A stretch of DNA of 7,397 bases from Bdellovibrionales bacterium. GTDB lineage: Bacteria; Bdellovibrionota; Bacteriovoracia; Bacteriovoracales; Bacteriovoracaceae. Positions 1 to 6,450 of this stretch are shown piece by piece. Every line of letters starts with the position of its first letter. Position 1 is the first letter of the stretch. Made by a program: the position numbers and the translations under genes. The stretch is from positions 1 through 7,397 of the forward strand of contig DAOVTR010000075.1 in NCBI GenBank assembly GCA_030633015.1, in the 5' to 3' direction. Below the pieces are notes generated by a model, which saw only the letters and a program-made list of their open reading frames with translations, did no database searches and had not been told where the DNA came from.

Positions 1-354
1 ATCTAAGTTTGTTAAAAAGCCGAATTCGTGGGGGTGATATCCTCTGTTTGAACCTTCCCAATTTGCACTATATTTTACGTGATATGTAAGATAAATAATT
101 TCAGTTTCAGGAATGATAAGTCTCGCAATTAATTTTTTTTCACACCCTGATGTTCCTCTGCGATATATACATTCAAGAGATTGTGTACTTCCAGAAATGT
201 GTTCGATTGATGATATTCCTGTCCCAACTCCACCTGAAGTCATGTCATACCATCCTCGATTAGAAAAGTTTGTATCTTCAAATTTCTCTTCGAATATAAT
301 TTCTGCAAAAGCCGTACTTGAAATTAAAAAAATGATAAATATTAAAATCTTCAT
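1..354 (-). CDS. Secreted protein, N-terminal part only, function unknown (possible beta-sandwich/LamG-like)
   Basis: This minus-strand reading frame is open from an ATG at 354 to the window edge (118 codons, no stop), so the gene continues outside the window. It begins MKILIFIIFLISSTAFA, a clean Sec signal peptide with predicted cleavage after AFA, so the product is exported. The start is supported by AAGGGA four bases upstream (plus-strand 358-363). The mature part is rich in beta-type residues, with two cysteines (residues 62 and 71) and a conserved-looking stretch WEGSNRGYHPHEFGFLTN near residues 99-116, whose aromatic and His residues suggest a carbohydrate-related beta-sandwich fold. 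That fold is a guess from residue pattern; I do not recognise the family with certainty. Plus-strand reading frames overlapping it lack a signal peptide and a ribosome site. Confidence 0.75.
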   Translation of the reverse strand, partial: MKILIFIIFLISSTAFAEIIFEEKFEDTNFSNRGWYDMTSGGVGTGISSIEHISGSTQSLECIYRRGTSGCEKKLIARLIIPETEIIYLTYHVKYSANWEGSNRGYHPHEFGFLTNLD

Positions 355-497
355 ATATCCCTTTCGCTATCATTCAAATTATGTAATCAATAAATTTTTC
401 CGTAGATAGACCCTCATTATTAAAGGTTATTCTACTATTATATCGGACTAATTAGAGCGATTACTTTAGTGAATATATCAAATCCCTTTAGATGTTT

Positions 498-526
498 AAA
501 ATCAATATGTTATATTGATTTTTTTT
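498..526 (+). terminator. Rho-independent terminator-like hairpin, plus-strand direction
   Basis: Positions 498-508 and 512-522 are perfect inverted repeats (11 bp, arm AAAATCAATAT) around a GTT loop, and the T run continues to 526. Read on the minus strand the hairpin is not followed by a T run, so it points rightward. There is no plus-strand gene to its left in this window, since the nearest gene starts at 354 and runs leftward. It may end a small RNA or be left over from a lost gene. The stem is very AT-rich, so its strength is uncertain. Confidence 0.55.
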
Positions 527-569
527 ATATATATTTTTAATTTGGCTTAATTAAATGCAAACAATATTT

Positions 570-596
570 GGCACAGGTGACGATTTTCACTTGGCT
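570..596. repeat. Imperfect inverted repeat in gene-free stretch 355-702
   Basis: GGCACAGGTGA (570-580) faces a partly complementary TTTTCACTTGGC (585-596 region), with GTGA/TCAC the best-matched core. It lies about 110 bases before the degenerate helix-turn-helix reading frames at 703 and could be an end of a decayed insertion sequence, but no matching copy was found elsewhere in the window. Apart from this and the hairpin at 498-526, I see no gene or RNA in 355-702. Confidence 0.25.
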
Positions 597-702
597 AACA
601 TAAGTTTCAACGAAAAAAAACTACTTAATAATAGCACCTCTAATATCAGATTATGATGGTCATATACTCGAATTTTAGCGGGAGGTCATCAAGGATCGAT
701 TT

Positions 703-1156
703 ATGAGGAAGTGTGCTGTGGATAGAAAAATTGTTCAGCAATTATTATTAAAAAATCTTTTAATCAAATTATAAAAGATTTAAAAGTTGGAAAAAGAAGA
801 GTTCGTAATGTTTATGATACTGCCCAAGAACATGGCTATTTTGCTGGAAGAAAAATGCCTAATTTTCCTCCGTCTATTTTTTAATATTAAAGACATTCAA
901 CTCGGAAATAAGTCTCCATATGATGACATGTTAATTAATATCTATGAAGAAATTGCTGTTGATTGGTGATTTATTAAAATTTTATCGTGAAGCCAGATAT
1001 AATCAAGAAGGCAATTGCTGGAATATTAATTCTTCTGTATGTAATAAATGTTTGCACCCCTCTGTCAGGTACATTAAATATGCTTATCCGATTCTTTTAG
1101 AAGAGGAGCAACATCTATGGGAGGATAAATCCCCCCCACACCTTATTGCTTATTAA
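703..1156 (+). pseudogene. Frameshifted helix-turn-helix remnant, possibly transposase (IS21 IstA-like)
   Basis: No single frame is open here, but adjacent frames join into a plausible protein. From an ATG at 703, frame one gives MRKCAVDRKIVQQLLLKN. Near 756 the sense moves to the next frame and continues SFNQIIKDLKVGKRRVRNVY and then DTAQEHGYFAGRKMPNFPPS, stopping at TAA 882-884. A further switch gives a stretch through IYEEIAVDW (stop 967-969), and the third frame gives LLKFYREARYNQEG onward to about 1156. The part up to 882 has the shape of the N-terminal DNA-binding helices of transposases such as IstA of IS21 elements (established family pattern, recognised by eye only). The catalytic part is not recognisable. 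It is interpreted as a dead fragment; the segment after 884 is the least certain and may be unrelated sequence. Confidence 0.4.
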
Positions 1157-1187
1157 AGTAAAACTATTTTTATTCCGAAATTTAATT

Positions 1188-2483
1188 ATGAAACGAACAA
1201 TCGTGGCCCATTATTCATTTTATTTTATCTGGAAATTACTTAATATTGCTCCTGCAGCTAATTTTGGAAAAGAGGTTAGAGAAGCAAGACCTATTGTCTC
1301 TCAAGCAATAAAGCGATATATAAAAGAACAACAAAATAAAAAGCAAGATCCTTCCCAGCTTGATTATTTAGAAGCAGTACTTATAAATAATACCGAGATC
1401 GGCCCAGAAACTGAGAACTATCTCCTAAAAGAAGAACGTAAAACATCACTACATCAGTATCCAGCTATTCATACTTCCGCTATTGACGATTTAACTAATC
1501 AGGTAAATAAAATTTTGCAAGCTGTAGAGACAAGTCCCAACGTTTATGAGCTCGAAGGAATGTATGCTCTTCATAAAGCAATTGAAAATAGCTTAGATTG
1601 TACTCGAGAAAATATTGGAGTTACTGAGAATGCACGTAATTTTACCTATGACACTACAGCCATAAGTCTCTTGGCAACTTCAGCGACATCTCTTAAAAGT
1701 ATTCAAGTAATCAAATATGGAGATAAGAAAGAACATGTCTATTACTACCGAGGAGTTCTAGATACAAAACATATTATTATTCAAGTTTCGGTACAGGACA
1801 ATATTGATGATGCAAAGTTTAAAATTTACTCTCTCAAATCATTACAAAAACATCAAAGTGAAAAAGAAAAAAAGCAAAAACAATCAGTAGCTATAACACC
1901 AACAAAAGACATAAAGCAGTGGGGTGCACTATATGGTAAAGAATATAAAAATGGAGATTTCTCTATAAAAGGTGGTGCTGGATTTAAATATAAATATGAT
2001 TCCAGCAATATGCCTCAAAACATTACGATATGGCAGCTTGATTCAGAGTATAAATCTGAAAACTTTAACTGGGACCTTGAAAGTGAGTTGGATACAAAAA
2101 AACAAGAGATCCGTGCCAGGCTCTCCCCAAAAAATAATAAGAATAACGCCATTGAACTTTTTTTAAAGGGGGCTAATCCTGGAATAATCATTAAAAATCA
2201 GCTAAGTTTAGGCACCTACTCACTCAAGGGAAAGACCCAGTATTATAAAAAAATATTTTCTGGAAAATATAAATTTAATGAAGAGAGAAACCTATTTAGC
2301 TTTAACACCGATTTTTCTATAGACCAAGATACTGGCGAAGAACACTACGTAATAAGCAAAAATCTGTATAAAAAAAGCAGTGTTAATAGTGAGGAGATTC
2401 TAAATCTTAGATTTGAAAATGAAAGTGGTGAAGGCAGAGATAATGAAAGCTCTGTTTGGCTTACGTTTTTCAAGAAGTTTTAG
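1188..2483 (+). CDS. Predicted outer-membrane beta-strand protein, function unknown
   Basis: From the ATG at 1188 the product is 431 residues. A longer version from TTG 1146 is possible, but neither start has a clear Shine-Dalgarno site. The first 24 residues are hydrophobic and end APAANFG, which could be a poor signal peptide, although a Trp-Lys pair interrupts the core. Residues 28-140 are mostly helical and charged. Residues 220-235 are a Lys/Glu/Gln-rich linker. From about 245 to the end the chain alternates polar and aromatic/aliphatic residues in short strands (for example GDFSIKGGAGFKYKY, residues 256-270) and ends SSVWLTFFKKF. A final Phe after an aromatic strand is the classic C-terminal signal of outer-membrane beta-barrels. 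I infer a small barrel with a periplasmic helical domain. I do not recognise a named family. The N-terminus directly follows a degenerate region, so the 5' end may be altered. Confidence 0.65.
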   Translation: MKRTIVAHYSFYFIWKLLNIAPAANFGKEVREARPIVSQAIKRYIKEQQNKKQDPSQLDYLEAVLINNTEIGPETENYLLKEERKTSLHQYPAIHTSAIDDLTNQVNKILQAVETSPNVYELEGMYALHKAIENSLDCTRENIGVTENARNFTYDTTAISLLATSATSLKSIQVIKYGDKKEHVYYYRGVLDTKHIIIQVSVQDNIDDAKFKIYSLKSLQKHQSEKEKKQKQSVAITPTKDIKQWGALYGKEYKNGDFSIKGGAGFKYKYDSSNMPQNITIWQLDSEYKSENFNWDLESELDTKKQEIRARLSPKNNKNNAIELFLKGANPGIIIKNQLSLGTYSLKGKTQYYKKIFSGKYKFNEERNLFSFNTDFSIDQDTGEEHYVISKNLYKKSSVNSEEILNLRFENESGEGRDNESSVWLTFFKKF

Positions 2484-2622
2484 ACTCATTAGTATAATCT
2501 ATTTAATAGAAATTAAGTTTTTAGAGTTCCCGTACAAACAGGGATATTTACTTCTTTGGAAATAAGAATTTAAAGAAACGCTAAAGTCTAAAGGTTTGTA
2601 GTCAAGTTGCCGAATAACATAC

Positions 2623-3540
2623 ATGATTAAGCAACTGTCATTAATACTTATGTTAATATTTGTTTTCTTTTCAGAAGTAACTGCAACAGAAGATCGTTAT
2701 AAAAGAATTTCGATAATATCTCCTGCCGATAAAATAAATGGAACGAAATCATTTAACTGTTTTGATACAACAATAAAGGGTTACGGTACAAGAGAGCAAG
2801 TTAAACGTTATGGTAAAAATCTAAATGGTAATTATATAGGTTTAGTTGATAATTCAAAATGTAAAAAATTCGAGAAAAAATATGAAATAGGTGTTTACAA
2901 GCATTCATCAGGTACTGATATAGTCTGCTATGAGTATGACAAGAGAAAAAAAGATCATAAAAAAGTGGTACGATTTATCAATAGTTCAAATCGAGATATT
3001 ACTCCTTGTAGAGAACAATTAAAATACATCCCAAGGCGTATTTCTAAAAAATGTGCGAATCACATTAATTGTAAATTATCAATTTGCCACTTTGATGTCT
3101 TCTCAGAAGATAAGTTTTTGCTCACAAGACAAAAATATTCTAAAGATGTCATTACTAAAGATTGTGCTCCTATTTCAATAGGATATTTATTAACCAAGTC
3201 TGGAACCTGCTTTGAGTATGATCAAAAAACGTTTGGGGATAATACTTTTTTTGAAAATTATTCTGGGGGGTGTAGTAATAGTGAGTCTATCGTAATAACT
3301 GAGTATCATTTTTTACGTCCATCCAATAATATTCTTGACTACTTAGGAAGCTATATTTCTGGTAAAGATTGCTATGAAGTAGATGGAAATGGCGGAGATA
3401 TTTTTAAAAAGAAAGTGAATAATATTCTATGCTCAAAGGAACAGATTTCAGGTATAAGCAGAAATAATTTGAAAAAAACTGATAACTCTATTCCACCTCA
3501 GCAAAATATACAACCAAGAGTGAGGGCAATTGCTAAGTAA
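2623..3540 (+). CDS. Secreted cysteine-rich repeat protein, function unknown
   Basis: The 305-residue product starts with a strong Sec signal peptide (residues 1-21, core LSLILMLIFVFF, predicted cleavage after VTA). The mature chain is basic and contains 12 cysteines at 46, 80, 102, 129, 144, 150, 155, 181, 196, 217, 250 and 270. Five of them open a similar motif, Cys-aromatic/His, then acidic or aromatic residues and Asp: CFD, CYEYD, CHFD, CFEYD and CYEVD, each followed 20-34 residues later by another Cys. This implies about five diverged units, each probably closed by a disulfide in the periplasm or outside the cell. The tail (residues 275-305) is Asn/Gln/Pro-rich and probably disordered. 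No enzyme motif is visible. The gene has its own spacer of about 140 bases and no good Shine-Dalgarno site before the ATG; the signal peptide supports this start. Confidence 0.75.
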   Translation: MIKQLSLILMLIFVFFSEVTATEDRYKRISIISPADKINGTKSFNCFDTTIKGYGTREQVKRYGKNLNGNYIGLVDNSKCKKFEKKYEIGVYKHSSGTDIVCYEYDKRKKDHKKVVRFINSSNRDITPCREQLKYIPRRISKKCANHINCKLSICHFDVFSEDKFLLTRQKYSKDVITKDCAPISIGYLLTKSGTCFEYDQKTFGDNTFFENYSGGCSNSESIVITEYHFLRPSNNILDYLGSYISGKDCYEVDGNGGDIFKKKVNNILCSKEQISGISRNNLKKTDNSIPPQQNIQPRVRAIAK

Positions 3541-3624
3541 TTATGAAAAAGTCTTGTGACTTATATTAATATTTACTTCTACTAGTTTAAATTGCCAAAA
3601 AAACTTCATATAGTAATATTAATT

Positions 3625-3655
3625 CGTCTAAAGACTTAAAGTTTAGATGTTGTTT
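3625..3655 (+). terminator. Weak stem-loop after the cysteine-rich gene
   Basis: CGTCTAAA (3625-3632) pairs with TTTAGATG (3642-3649), 8 bp including one G-T pair, with a 9-base loop, followed by TTGTTT. A second, shorter hairpin (AAGTC, TTGT loop, GACTT; 3549-3562) lies just after the stop codon at 3540. Either could end transcription of the upstream gene, but both lack a long T run. Confidence 0.3.
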
Positions 3656-3675
3656 GCAATACCTTAAGTTATAAT
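3647..3675 (+). promoter_or_regulatory. Candidate promoter for the TetR-family gene
   Basis: A perfect -10 hexamer TATAAT sits at 3670-3675. With a 17-base spacer the -35 region is ATGTTG (3647-3652), a poor match. The leader to the ATG at 3793 would be about 110 bases. The A/T richness makes chance matches common, so this is only a candidate. Confidence 0.3.
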
Positions 3676-3792
3676 TTAACTTTAATATATATTATATGTC
3701 TCATTATATCCAATAGAGAGATTAATACTCTTAAAGAGAATGAGTCACAGTTTTTTGGTCTTTGAAGTAGTAAGATTTTCCCGAGGTAAGTA

Positions 3793-4287
3793 ATGGACGC
3801 AAATTCAAAAGAAGAAGTTTATTTTAAAATTTGTAATGCGGTTTTAAAGCTCGAAGTTACTAAAGGTAACTTAGGGTGGAAAATAAGTGATGTTTCCAAA
3901 GAGGCGCGTGTTACCAGGTCTTTAGTCTATTATTATTTTGGAAAAGAAAAAGATACTATTTTAAAAGAAGCTTGGGGATATATGCTTGAATCTATTTTTC
4001 ACTTACAAGGTGAAGATTCAGTTGGTGTCAAAGAGAGAATGAAGATTGTTATTTCTCAAATAAAAAAAATGCCTTACCTCATTGTTCTTTTTGTCCTTGA
4101 AAAAAATAGAGAATCTGAAATTGGTGAATTGATTAGAGCGGGCGAGGAAGCTCTGCTTGTAAAACTATCTAAAATTTATCCTGAGTTATCTGAAAATGAA
4201 ATATTAAAAATTTATCTTCTAGAACTCGGTGCAGTTGCTTATGGCGCTTTTGATATAGAATTGGTTGATCAAATATTTCCAGAATAA
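3793..4287 (+). CDS. TetR/AcrR-family transcriptional regulator
   Basis: The product (164 residues) has the TetR_N DNA-binding domain at about residues 8-60, with the helix-turn-helix reading ISDVSKEARVTRSLVYYYFG (31-50) followed by KEKDTIL. The YYYFGKEKDxIL signature is typical of the family. The rest (residues 62-164) is helical and would form the dimer and ligand pocket. It is shorter than the usual 190-210 residues, so the ligand domain is compact. The start is secure: GAGGT lies five bases before the ATG. Family members are usually repressors released by a small lipophilic or acidic ligand. The spacer to the next gene carries inverted TGTCAA repeats over its promoter, so this protein most likely represses the synthetase-exporter-hydrolase genes downstream. 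That target and the ligand are inferred. No copy of the half-site was seen upstream of its own gene, so self-regulation is not supported. Confidence 0.9.
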   Translation: MDANSKEEVYFKICNAVLKLEVTKGNLGWKISDVSKEARVTRSLVYYYFGKEKDTILKEAWGYMLESIFHLQGEDSVGVKERMKIVISQIKKMPYLIVLFVLEKNRESEIGELIRAGEEALLVKLSKIYPELSENEILKIYLLELGAVAYGAFDIELVDQIFPE

Positions 4288-4295
4288 CTCTTTTC

Positions 4296-4344
4296 ATTGA
4301 CATATTTTTCTAAAAACTGTCAATTTTGACAGAAACAGCTGTTT
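4296..4344. promoter_or_regulatory. Putative TetR operator: TTGACA/TGTCAA half-sites and adjoining palindrome
   Basis: CTGTCAA (4317-4323) and TTGACAG (4326-4332) form a perfect 7-bp inverted repeat with a 2-base centre. A third half-site, ATTGACA (4296-4302), is inverted relative to TGTCAAT (4318-4324). Directly adjoining is a perfect 12-bp palindrome AAACAGCTGTTT (4333-4344), itself the centre of a longer imperfect one (4328-4350). Such paired palindromes between a TetR gene and its target are characteristic operators. The cluster sits just upstream of the extended -10 element at 4354, where a bound repressor would block polymerase. Two half-sites also read TTGACA, so a -35 role is an alternative. 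Confidence 0.6.
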
Positions 4345-4353
4345 TTCGTCAGG

Positions 4354-4362
4354 TGATTTAAT
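4354..4362 (+). promoter_or_regulatory. Extended -10 promoter for the GH3-LysE-C45 operon
   Basis: TGATTTAAT combines an upstream TG with TTTAAT (5 of 6 matches to TATAAT), an extended -10 element that needs little -35 sequence. Transcription would begin near 4369, leaving a leader of about 50 bases. The putative operator lies immediately upstream. Confidence 0.4.
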
Positions 4363-4391
4363 TTAATTAAAAATATTGAAGGGTATAACTT

Positions 4392-4409
4392 ATTCATAAC
4401 TTTATGAAT
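4392..4409. repeat. Perfect inverted repeat next to the synthetase ribosome-binding site
   Basis: ATTCATAA (4392-4399) and TTATGAAT (4402-4409) are perfect inverted repeats separated by CT. The repeat abuts GGGGGA (4410-4415), the presumed Shine-Dalgarno site of the gene at 4419, and contains the alternative ATG at 4404. It may be a second protein-binding site or a leader hairpin affecting translation; the 2-base centre favours a DNA site. Confidence 0.4.
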
Positions 4410-4418
4410 GGGGGACCT

Positions 4419-5900
4419 ATGAAAGCACTTAATTTTATTGCAGATAAATATTTTAACTATCAAGTAAATCGTTTATGTCAAACACCGTCGCAATTTTTAA
4501 AAACACAAGATAAGTTATGGAAGAAGACTCGCTCAGATCTTAAAGGTACTAGGTTGTATGAAAATCTTAAGTTGGAGCATTTAATAACTTATGATTCATA
4601 TGCAAAGCATCTTGATGTTGTTGATTGGGATTTTTACGGGCCATATGTTGAAGCAATTATTAATGGTGATAAGAATGTTCTTTTTAGAGATGAAATAGAA
4701 TGTTTCGGATTAACGTCAGGAACAAGTGGAAAAGATTCTAAGCGCATACCATATAATGGTAAGATGATTAAATCATTTTTAAATGCTCAAAAGTATACGG
4801 CCTCAATTGTATCAACGAAAAGTAATCTTAATATGCTAAGTGCTTCAAGACTTACTTTTGGATCATCACCTGTGAGTTATTCTGATGGAGAATTTAATTA
4901 CGGATATATTTCAGGAATTTTAAGTACTAAAACTCCTGATTATCTTCAAAAAAATACCTATCCATCTTCAAAAACTCTTCATATTGAAAATTGGGATGAG
5001 AAAGTAGAATCAATTATTGCAGAGGCAATAGACAAAGATATTGAAGTTATTAGTGGAATACCAACTTACATAATAACAATTCTTGAGACAATTCTTAAAA
5101 AGAAAGAAATAAAATCCATATCTGAAATATGGCCCAATTTAAAAGCATTTGTTTATGGAGCAACTCCTATCGTACAGTATAAAGATCGGATAGATGAACT
5201 TGTCGGAAAAAAACTAGACTACTTTGGAATTTATGCCGCCACAGAAGCAGCTATTGGAATTCCATATAATGAAAAGACGTATATTCCTAACCCTGATATT
5301 CTTTATAGTTTTACATCATTCGATAGCGAAAATGAACAGCTTTCAGTAAAAGATCTTCAAGTTGGAAAGAAATATTTTATAAATATTGGAACTCCAAATG
5401 GCTTTTTAAATTATTCCATGAAAGATATTATTGAAATCGTATCATTAGATAAAGTTATTGAATTTGAAATTTGTGGCAGACAAAATACGGGTATGAATCT
5501 TGCCGCCGAAAAGGTTTCAGATCAGCAGATTTTAGAAACGATTTCAAAGGCGAGAGTAGATCTTGGGCTTGATATAAGACATTTTTTTGTATCTCCTCAA
5601 ATGATAGATGGTAGGCCTAACTATCTTTGGACTCTTTTTTTATCTGATGTACATGATAAAAACAAAGTTGATATTGCAAAATACCTTGATGATACTTTGA
5701 GGGTTGTTTGTGATGACTATAATGATTGTCGTGTAGAAAAAGTAATATCAACTTCAAAAGTTGATTTTAAATCTCTTGGGGTTTTACAAAAATATTTTAT
5801 AGAAAATCAAAGTAAAGGACAGTTTAAAATGAAGACTACATTTCCAATTCAAAGTCTTTTTGAGCAATTCATAATTGATTTAGAAGGAGTTAGAGCGTGA
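4419..5900 (+). CDS. GH3-family acyl-adenylating amide synthetase
   Basis: The 493-residue product belongs to the GH3 (auxin-responsive GH3-like) branch of ANL adenylating enzymes, which activate a carboxylic acid with ATP and transfer the acyl group to an amine, usually an amino acid. ATP motif 1 reads LTSGTSGKDSKRIPY (98-112). Motif 2 is YAATE (272-276) in the usual place after a VYGATP strand (245-250). Motif 3 is YSMKDIIEI (332-340), with the conserved Asp336, then CGR (352-354) and NLAAEKVS (360-367). The C-terminal domain ends with KGQFKMKTTF (466-475), resembling the Gln-x-Lys close of GH3 proteins. Length fits the bacterial family. There is no signal peptide, so it is cytoplasmic. I chose ATG 4419 over ATG 4404 because GGGGGA lies just before it; spacing is short (3 bases), so 4404 (498 residues) remains possible. 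Acid and amine substrates cannot be read from the sequence. It is first in an operon with an exporter and a C45 hydrolase. Confidence 0.88.
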   Translation: MKALNFIADKYFNYQVNRLCQTPSQFLKTQDKLWKKTRSDLKGTRLYENLKLEHLITYDSYAKHLDVVDWDFYGPYVEAIINGDKNVLFRDEIECFGLTSGTSGKDSKRIPYNGKMIKSFLNAQKYTASIVSTKSNLNMLSASRLTFGSSPVSYSDGEFNYGYISGILSTKTPDYLQKNTYPSSKTLHIENWDEKVESIIAEAIDKDIEVISGIPTYIITILETILKKKEIKSISEIWPNLKAFVYGATPIVQYKDRIDELVGKKLDYFGIYAATEAAIGIPYNEKTYIPNPDILYSFTSFDSENEQLSVKDLQVGKKYFINIGTPNGFLNYSMKDIIEIVSLDKVIEFEICGRQNTGMNLAAEKVSDQQILETISKARVDLGLDIRHFFVSPQMIDGRPNYLWTLFLSDVHDKNKVDIAKYLDDTLRVVCDDYNDCRVEKVISTSKVDFKSLGVLQKYFIENQSKGQFKMKTTFPIQSLFEQFIIDLEGVRA

Positions 5901-6439
5901 TACTTCCTGTGTTATTTGGGGTAGCATCCACTATTCCTTTAGGGCCAGCTGGCTATTCAATTATTGAAAACAGTATGAATCACGGCATAAAAAAAGGGAT
6001 GAGGTCTTTGGTTGAGCTTCAATTGGTTGAGCTTTTTTACTTAATGATCGGGCTAACTTTTTTTCAATACTTAAGTAAGACTTCTTTTATTGCAAGTTAT
6101 TTAGAAATTGTTGCAACTGTTTTTTTAATATTTTTTGGATTTATTCTTTTATTTGAATCAAAAAAAAATAAAAAAAAAGTAGGATCAAAAAGTACATGGC
6201 TCTGGGCAATTTTAAATCCGGGGATACTTCTTTTATATATAAGTATGGTTTCATATTTTGGTGGTGATCTTCTTTCACTTGTTTTTTTTCAACTGGGTTC
6301 CCTTATTACAATATTAGCCTTGATTTATATTTCAAGTAAAAGAAAAGATTTTTTAGTATCTAAAATGGGTCTTATAAAAAATATTATTGGAACGATATTT
6401 ATATTTATTGGAGTTTTTAAAATTATAACAATTAATTAA
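5897..6439 (+). CDS. LysE/RhtB-type small-molecule exporter
   Basis: This 180-residue inner-membrane protein starts at GTG 5897, overlapping the TGA of the synthetase gene by 4 bases (GTGA), with GAAGGAG (5883-5889) seven bases before it. This is translational coupling. About six hydrophobic segments are visible (roughly residues 1-22, 43-60, 67-87, 105-121, 124-146 and 161-178). The first carries VASTIPLGPAGYSII, matching the Pro-Gly-Pro region of LysE/RhtB translocators, followed by a Gly-rich loop (HGIKKGM). LNPGILLLY (106-114) matches the family's second Asn-Pro motif. A Lys-rich cytoplasmic loop (89-99) separates the halves. Family members export amino acids and derivatives such as lysine, homoserine and homoserine lactone. 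Here the cargo is probably the synthetase product or its amino-acid partner (inference). It is somewhat shorter than the usual 200-210 residues. Confidence 0.8.
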   Translation: MILPVLFGVASTIPLGPAGYSIIENSMNHGIKKGMRSLVELQLVELFYLMIGLTFFQYLSKTSFIASYLEIVATVFLIFFGFILLFESKKNKKKVGSKSTWLWAILNPGILLLYISMVSYFGGDLLSLVFFQLGSLITILALIYISSKRKDFLVSKMGLIKNIIGTIFIFIGVFKIITIN

Positions 6440-6450
6440 TGGAGAATGAA

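Noticed and set aside
113..409. Plus-strand open frame of 98 codons
   Set aside because: It lies antisense to the minus-strand gene from 354, which has a signal peptide and ribosome site; the plus-strand product is low-complexity and has no such support.
1972..2166. Open frame of 64 codons inside the outer-membrane gene
   Set aside because: It is a shifted-frame shadow of the longer gene, without a ribosome site or recognisable features.
4297..4325. TTGACA at 4297 as the -35 box of the operon promoter
   Set aside because: At 16-18 bases downstream there is only TCAATT-like sequence, a poor -10; the extended -10 at 4354 fits better.
4317..4350. Palindromes read as a terminator for the TetR-family gene
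   Set aside because: Both palindromes have centres of 0-2 bases, too small for a stable RNA loop, and only a short T run follows; a protein-binding site is the better reading.
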